Part shown: positions 61,006-64,000 of the stretch, one piece after another
Layout: each line of letters starts with the position of its first letter
Numbering within the stretch: position 1 is the first letter of the stretch
NCBI GenBank assembly: GCA_002344065.1
Contig: DDTK01000011.1
Location: 248,001 to 312,000, forward strand
Direction of reading: 5' to 3'
Source of the DNA: Flammeovirgaceae bacterium UBA2366
GTDB lineage: Bacteria; Bacteroidota; Bacteroidia; Cytophagales; Cyclobacteriaceae
DNA: 64,000 nucleotides
Made by a program: the position numbers and the translations under genes
Notes under the pieces: generated by a model
Databases searched by the model: none
What the model saw: only the letters and a program-made list of their open reading frames with translations
What the model was told of the DNA's origin: nothing

Positions 61006-62343
61006 TTAATGACTCATTCCTCCTTTTAGTTCAACAACTTGGCCCGTTGTAGGCTTTACACGAATAAACAGCACCGCAATGGCCGCCAGCGCCAGCAGTA
61101 CTCCGGCAAATAAAATAGCATAGCGCGAATCGTTGTTAAGGAAGTGCTTGATTACAAATCCAAAAGTTAGGTTTTGTAAAATCATAGGTATAACAATCAT
61201 CATGTTAACAATACCCATATATACACCATAGCGCTCTTTCGGAATTGAACTCACCACCATCAGGTATGGTATGCCCATCATACTGGCCCACCCTACACCA
61301 AAACCGGTAATAGCAACGAATAACAAAGTCTTATCGGTAATAAATGGAAACCAGATAAACCCAGCAGATGCGAGGCACAGGCATAAAAAATGAACCATCT
61401 TAGGGCTGTACTTCTTCGCTAGCCAGGCCAAGCCAAAAGCAGTAAGAAAAGTAACAATGTTGTACCACCCATTGACTAAACCAGTCAAACTTACCGCCTG
61501 CTCGTACCCTGCAGGATTTGTGGATGGTGTGGCGCTAAAAATAGATAGTGCAATACTCTTTGAAGAATTCTGCCAATAACAAAACAACGCATACCATTGA
61601 AATAAATATACTAAAGCAAGTTGCCACATAACAAACGGCATATCTTTAATGGCCGCAGCAATATCTTTAAAAGAACCAAAAAGACTTAAGGGTTTCGATC
61701 GGATTTCTTCCAACTCTTCCGGTGATGGTGGAATTTCAGGTGTGGTGCGAATGCTCCACCAAACTGAAGTGATCGAACAAAAAGCCCCCAGGAAAAAAGA
61801 AGCGAATACCCAGTTCGGAATCGCACCGGTTTTACCCACGATGATTAATGGAAAAGCAAACAGAGAGAAATTGGCAAGGGTTTGACCTAATCCGGTGAAA
61901 AAACTTTGCGCCTGAAATCCTATCCGCTGCTGATCTTCTGGTAATTTATCAGCAATAAATGCACGGTAAGGCTCCATAGCAGTATTGTTACCGGCATCTA
62001 AAATCCACAACAAGCCGGCCGCCATCCACAACGAACTGCTAAATGGATAAATCAACAGTGTAATGCTGCATAATAGTGCTCCGATAAAAAAGTAAGGATG
62101 CCTTCTGCCCCAGCGAGGATGCCAGGTTTTATCACTGAGGGCTCCAATGATGGGCTGAACTAACAAACCTGTAACTGGCCCGGCAAGATTCAACAACGGA
62201 ATCTCATCCGGAGTTGCACCTAAAAAATCATATATGGGATTAACGGCACTCTGTTGTAAACCAAAGCTATATTGAATGCCAAAGAAACCGACATTCATAT
62301 TGATGATTTGCCAGAAAGATAACGAGGGTTTATAGGCGGACAT
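61006..62343 (-). CDS. MFS transporter, SLC45/sucrose-maltose type
   Basis: A 445-aa 12-helix permease. Helix 1 FWQIINMNVGFFGIQYSFGLQQS and the loop QPIIGALSDKTWHPRWGRRHPYFFIG carry the GxxSD...RWGRRxP signature of the GPH/SLC45 branch, which moves sucrose, maltose or other glycosides with cations. It overlaps nothing and ends 2 bp before the DUF3179 gene. It lies between the haloperoxidase-like gene and the kinases, so it probably imports the GH65 substrate. Confidence 0.9.
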   Translation of the reverse strand: MSAYKPSLSFWQIINMNVGFFGIQYSFGLQQSAVNPIYDFLGATPDEIPLLNLAGPVTGLLVQPIIGALSDKTWHPRWGRRHPYFFIGALLCSITLLIYPFSSSLWMAAGLLWILDAGNNTAMEPYRAFIADKLPEDQQRIGFQAQSFFTGLGQTLANFSLFAFPLIIVGKTGAIPNWVFASFFLGAFCSITSVWWSIRTTPEIPPSPEELEEIRSKPLSLFGSFKDIAAAIKDMPFVMWQLALVYLFQWYALFCYWQNSSKSIALSIFSATPSTNPAGYEQAVSLTGLVNGWYNIVTFLTAFGLAWLAKKYSPKMVHFLCLCLASAGFIWFPFITDKTLLFVAITGFGVGWASMMGIPYLMVVSSIPKERYGVYMGIVNMMIVIPMILQNLTFGFVIKHFLNNDSRYAILFAGVLLALAAIAVLFIRVKPTTGQVVELKGGMSH

Positions 62344-62456
62344 GAAGGAACATTAGCTCATAACTTCATGCCTAAAGTATTAATTTATGTCTGAAATTTC
62401 TATAGATAATCAGTATAAATAAACATAAATAGAACTCTCAAAATCAAGTATTTACA

Positions 62457-63812
62457 TCACTTCAAAGTGAGCATACTTTCTCTTCTTGTTCGGATATTTG
62501 ATATTACCCATTCACCCACGCTGGTTCCTTGCTTAACACCTTCATCGATGGCAGGACGGTAATGAATGCCACCGTACAACCGGCTGATGGCAGCTTCATC
62601 GGAGGCATGTTTAAATGAGGCAAAACTCCGGGGAGGCAAGCCAAATTCCAGTTCGGTTGAATCAACAAAGCTGAAATTCTCGCCCAGCAATTTAGTCAGT
62701 GCTACAGACGCGGCACCGGATATTACACTGTGACCGCTGGTGTGCTCGGGGAATGGCGGTGTTTGAAGTAAAGGCAGCCAGTTCTCATCAATAAACTGGT
62801 TAATGTAGGTTTCGGGCCTGACGAGTTTACTACGATACTTCTCATCCCAACAGGAAATAAATCCATCTGCCAACGTTAATGATACAGTAGCATAGGCTTC
62901 GGCAGTTTCAAAAAAATCTTTTCCAGCGCTCGTGCAACTGATACGTGTAATGTTAATCCAATGCCCACCTGGTGAAATCTTTTTAGTAGCAAACATAACA
63001 TGGCCACGAACATTCATTTTAAATGGATTACAATCCCAGAAATTAGCAATTTCTTCATACTCACTGTTAGCACTGTTTACCGCATCATAAACTTCCATGG
63101 CTTCCTGGTAAAATTTACTTTTTGGATCGGTGCTAAATGCGGTTGGTGGTTCCGGAATAAATTGGGTTGATGAATCCAATACAAATGTTCTTATTTTCGT
63201 CCAGCTGGGTTCGATACCCTCCATATAAGCAGGTGGTGTGGGCTTCCACCTGGAAGGGTCATTCAACAATACCGTATATTTTTCAAAAGTTCTCGTCTGC
63301 TTATAATTGTCTTTACCAGACCAATCCAAAATATGCTTCGCCACAGCTTCACCATAAGCCAATGAATTCTTGTACATGTCATCAGGCATACCTGAATTCT
63401 TAAACTCCTTAAGTGTTTGCTGATGAAAAGTCTCCATCTCAGCCTCAGAAAATATCAGAGCCTTTCCAACAAGCGACAAAGCATGAACGGAGGATAACTC
63501 AAAACAATATTTCTTGGTAGAATCAGGTTGTGGAAGAGCTTCGAGTCCATTTAATTGACCCGCCAGACTTATGAATTGGGGATTACCCGGTATTGCAGCT
63601 TCATAGGCGGCAATACTGCTGTAAGCGTAAATACGACTGGCTACAGGTGGTGAAAAGATATCATGAACAATGATATCCGTAATCTTTTTCATGGTGCGGT
63701 GCAAATGACCAGGATCAACAACACCAGGATCAAAATCTACATTTTCCTTTCTGCTACAGCACACCAGCATACTGCCAGTGAGTATCACTAAAATCCACTT
63801 CCTCATATTCAT
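62457..63812 (-). CDS. Vanadium-dependent haloperoxidase-like (PAP2 superfamily) lipoprotein
   Basis: A 451-aa protein with a lipoprotein signal (WILVILTGSMLVCC). The PAP2/vanadium haloperoxidase site is present: KLVRPETYI (Lys and Arg), EHTSGHSVISGAASVAL (Ser and His) and SRLYGGIHYRPAIDEG (Arg and His). These residues bind vanadate in haloperoxidases or phosphate in acid phosphatases. Many Bacteroidota genomes carry such proteins near polysaccharide genes, with unknown function. It is second in the operon after the GH65 gene. Confidence 0.88.
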   Translation of the reverse strand: MNMRKWILVILTGSMLVCCSRKENVDFDPGVVDPGHLHRTMKKITDIIVHDIFSPPVASRIYAYSSIAAYEAAIPGNPQFISLAGQLNGLEALPQPDSTKKYCFELSSVHALSLVGKALIFSEAEMETFHQQTLKEFKNSGMPDDMYKNSLAYGEAVAKHILDWSGKDNYKQTRTFEKYTVLLNDPSRWKPTPPAYMEGIEPSWTKIRTFVLDSSTQFIPEPPTAFSTDPKSKFYQEAMEVYDAVNSANSEYEEIANFWDCNPFKMNVRGHVMFATKKISPGGHWINITRISCTSAGKDFFETAEAYATVSLTLADGFISCWDEKYRSKLVRPETYINQFIDENWLPLLQTPPFPEHTSGHSVISGAASVALTKLLGENFSFVDSTELEFGLPPRSFASFKHASDEAAISRLYGGIHYRPAIDEGVKQGTSVGEWVISNIRTRRESMLTLK

Positions 63813-63835
63813 TTCAAATGGTCGTACAAAATTAG

Positions 63836-64000
63836 CTATTTAACAGAGTAGTTCATGCGACTTACACCAACTCCTTTTAGCTCAAGCGAGCGCCATTTGG
63901 AAGGCAGCTTTGCCTTGGTTTGCTGTATTCCCTGATCAGTAATCGATAGGCCGCCAAAACCAAAAATAACCGCCTGAAGCATACCGCCTGCCCCGGTTGC
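63836..64000 (-). CDS. GH65 glycoside phosphorylase, C-terminal end (partial)
   Basis: The frame runs off the end of the window and ends with a TAG at 63836-63838. Its 54 residues begin ATGAGGMLQAVIFGFGGLSIT, which matches the C-terminal part of GH65 enzymes (maltose, trehalose or kojibiose phosphorylases) with their AGGxxQAVIFGFGGL motif. These split disaccharides with phosphate. Which disaccharide cannot be told. It would be the first or an early gene of the minus-strand operon with the transporter and kinases. Confidence 0.85.
   Translation of the reverse strand, partial: ATGAGGMLQAVIFGFGGLSITDQGIQQTKAKLPSKWRSLELKGVGVSRMNYSVK

Overview
The window looks like chromosomal DNA of a Bacteroidota (Bacteroidetes) bacterium, most likely in or near the order Cytophagales. 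Three lines of evidence support this. The primary sigma factor is short (287 aa). Promoters match the phylum-specific TTTG-N19-21-TAnnTTTG pattern in front of rpsO and both tRNAs. The gene set is typical of the phylum: a DUF349 repeat protein, BshB1 for bacillithiol, an S46 peptidase of the DPP11 type, a PorT-like beta-barrel and many Tat or lipobox-bearing sugar proteins. Genus assignment is not possible from the sequence alone.

Layout. Positions 1-9600 hold the 3' end of a GH32 gene, a CHAD protein, a glutamate-cysteine ligase-like/CBS fusion, small lipoproteins, an acyl-CoA dehydrogenase and DPP11. Positions 9690-12750 hold an SDR enzyme and a sulfide module (SQR-like flavoprotein, TusE/DsrC-like, DsrE2-like) behind two CRP/FNR-type palindromes. 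Positions 12800-19400 hold small metabolic genes; a cupin gene there shares one of those palindromes. Positions 19440-19874 are gene debris (Rhs and nucleotidyltransferase-like relics). Positions 20800-32300 carry housekeeping genes (DUF349, yqgE, pdxH, bshB1, trxB, rpoD, pnp, rpsO, an LptF/G permease, a START-like protein) and two tRNA loci. Positions 32384-37100 carry a glycolytic group (pgi, pfkA, ROK glucokinase) and a Crp/Fnr regulator. Positions 37870-49970 are a minus-strand alpha-glucan operon: GH13 lipoprotein, GlgE, TreS-maltokinase fusion, GlgB and a GH57/DUF3536 protein. Positions 50060-57750 look like a periplasmic sugar-oxidation module (GMC dehydrogenase with subunit 3, cytochrome c, two TIM-barrel epimerase-like proteins, Gfo/Idh/MocA, NupG-type MFS) with a LacI-type operator. 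Positions 57907-64000 are a second sugar operon: GH65 phosphorylase (partial), a haloperoxidase-like protein, an SLC45-like MFS transporter, a DUF3179 protein, a ROK kinase and a PfkB kinase.

Most unusual signals. (1) Both tRNA loci have the same arrangement: a strong promoter, a truncated tRNA copy interrupted by a GC-rich palindrome, then the intact tRNA. (2) The TreS domain of the TreS-maltokinase fusion lacks the catalytic nucleophile Asp (Pro at residue 208) and has Glu for Asp in motif I, while the kinase motifs are intact. It may therefore be a scaffold rather than an enzyme. (3) Several MITE-like palindromic elements occur. One has 18-bp perfect terminal inverted repeats and replaces the core of a GxxExxY gene. 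Another, between trxB and bshB1, carries nearly the same 20-bp palindrome that interrupts the tRNA-Thr copy.
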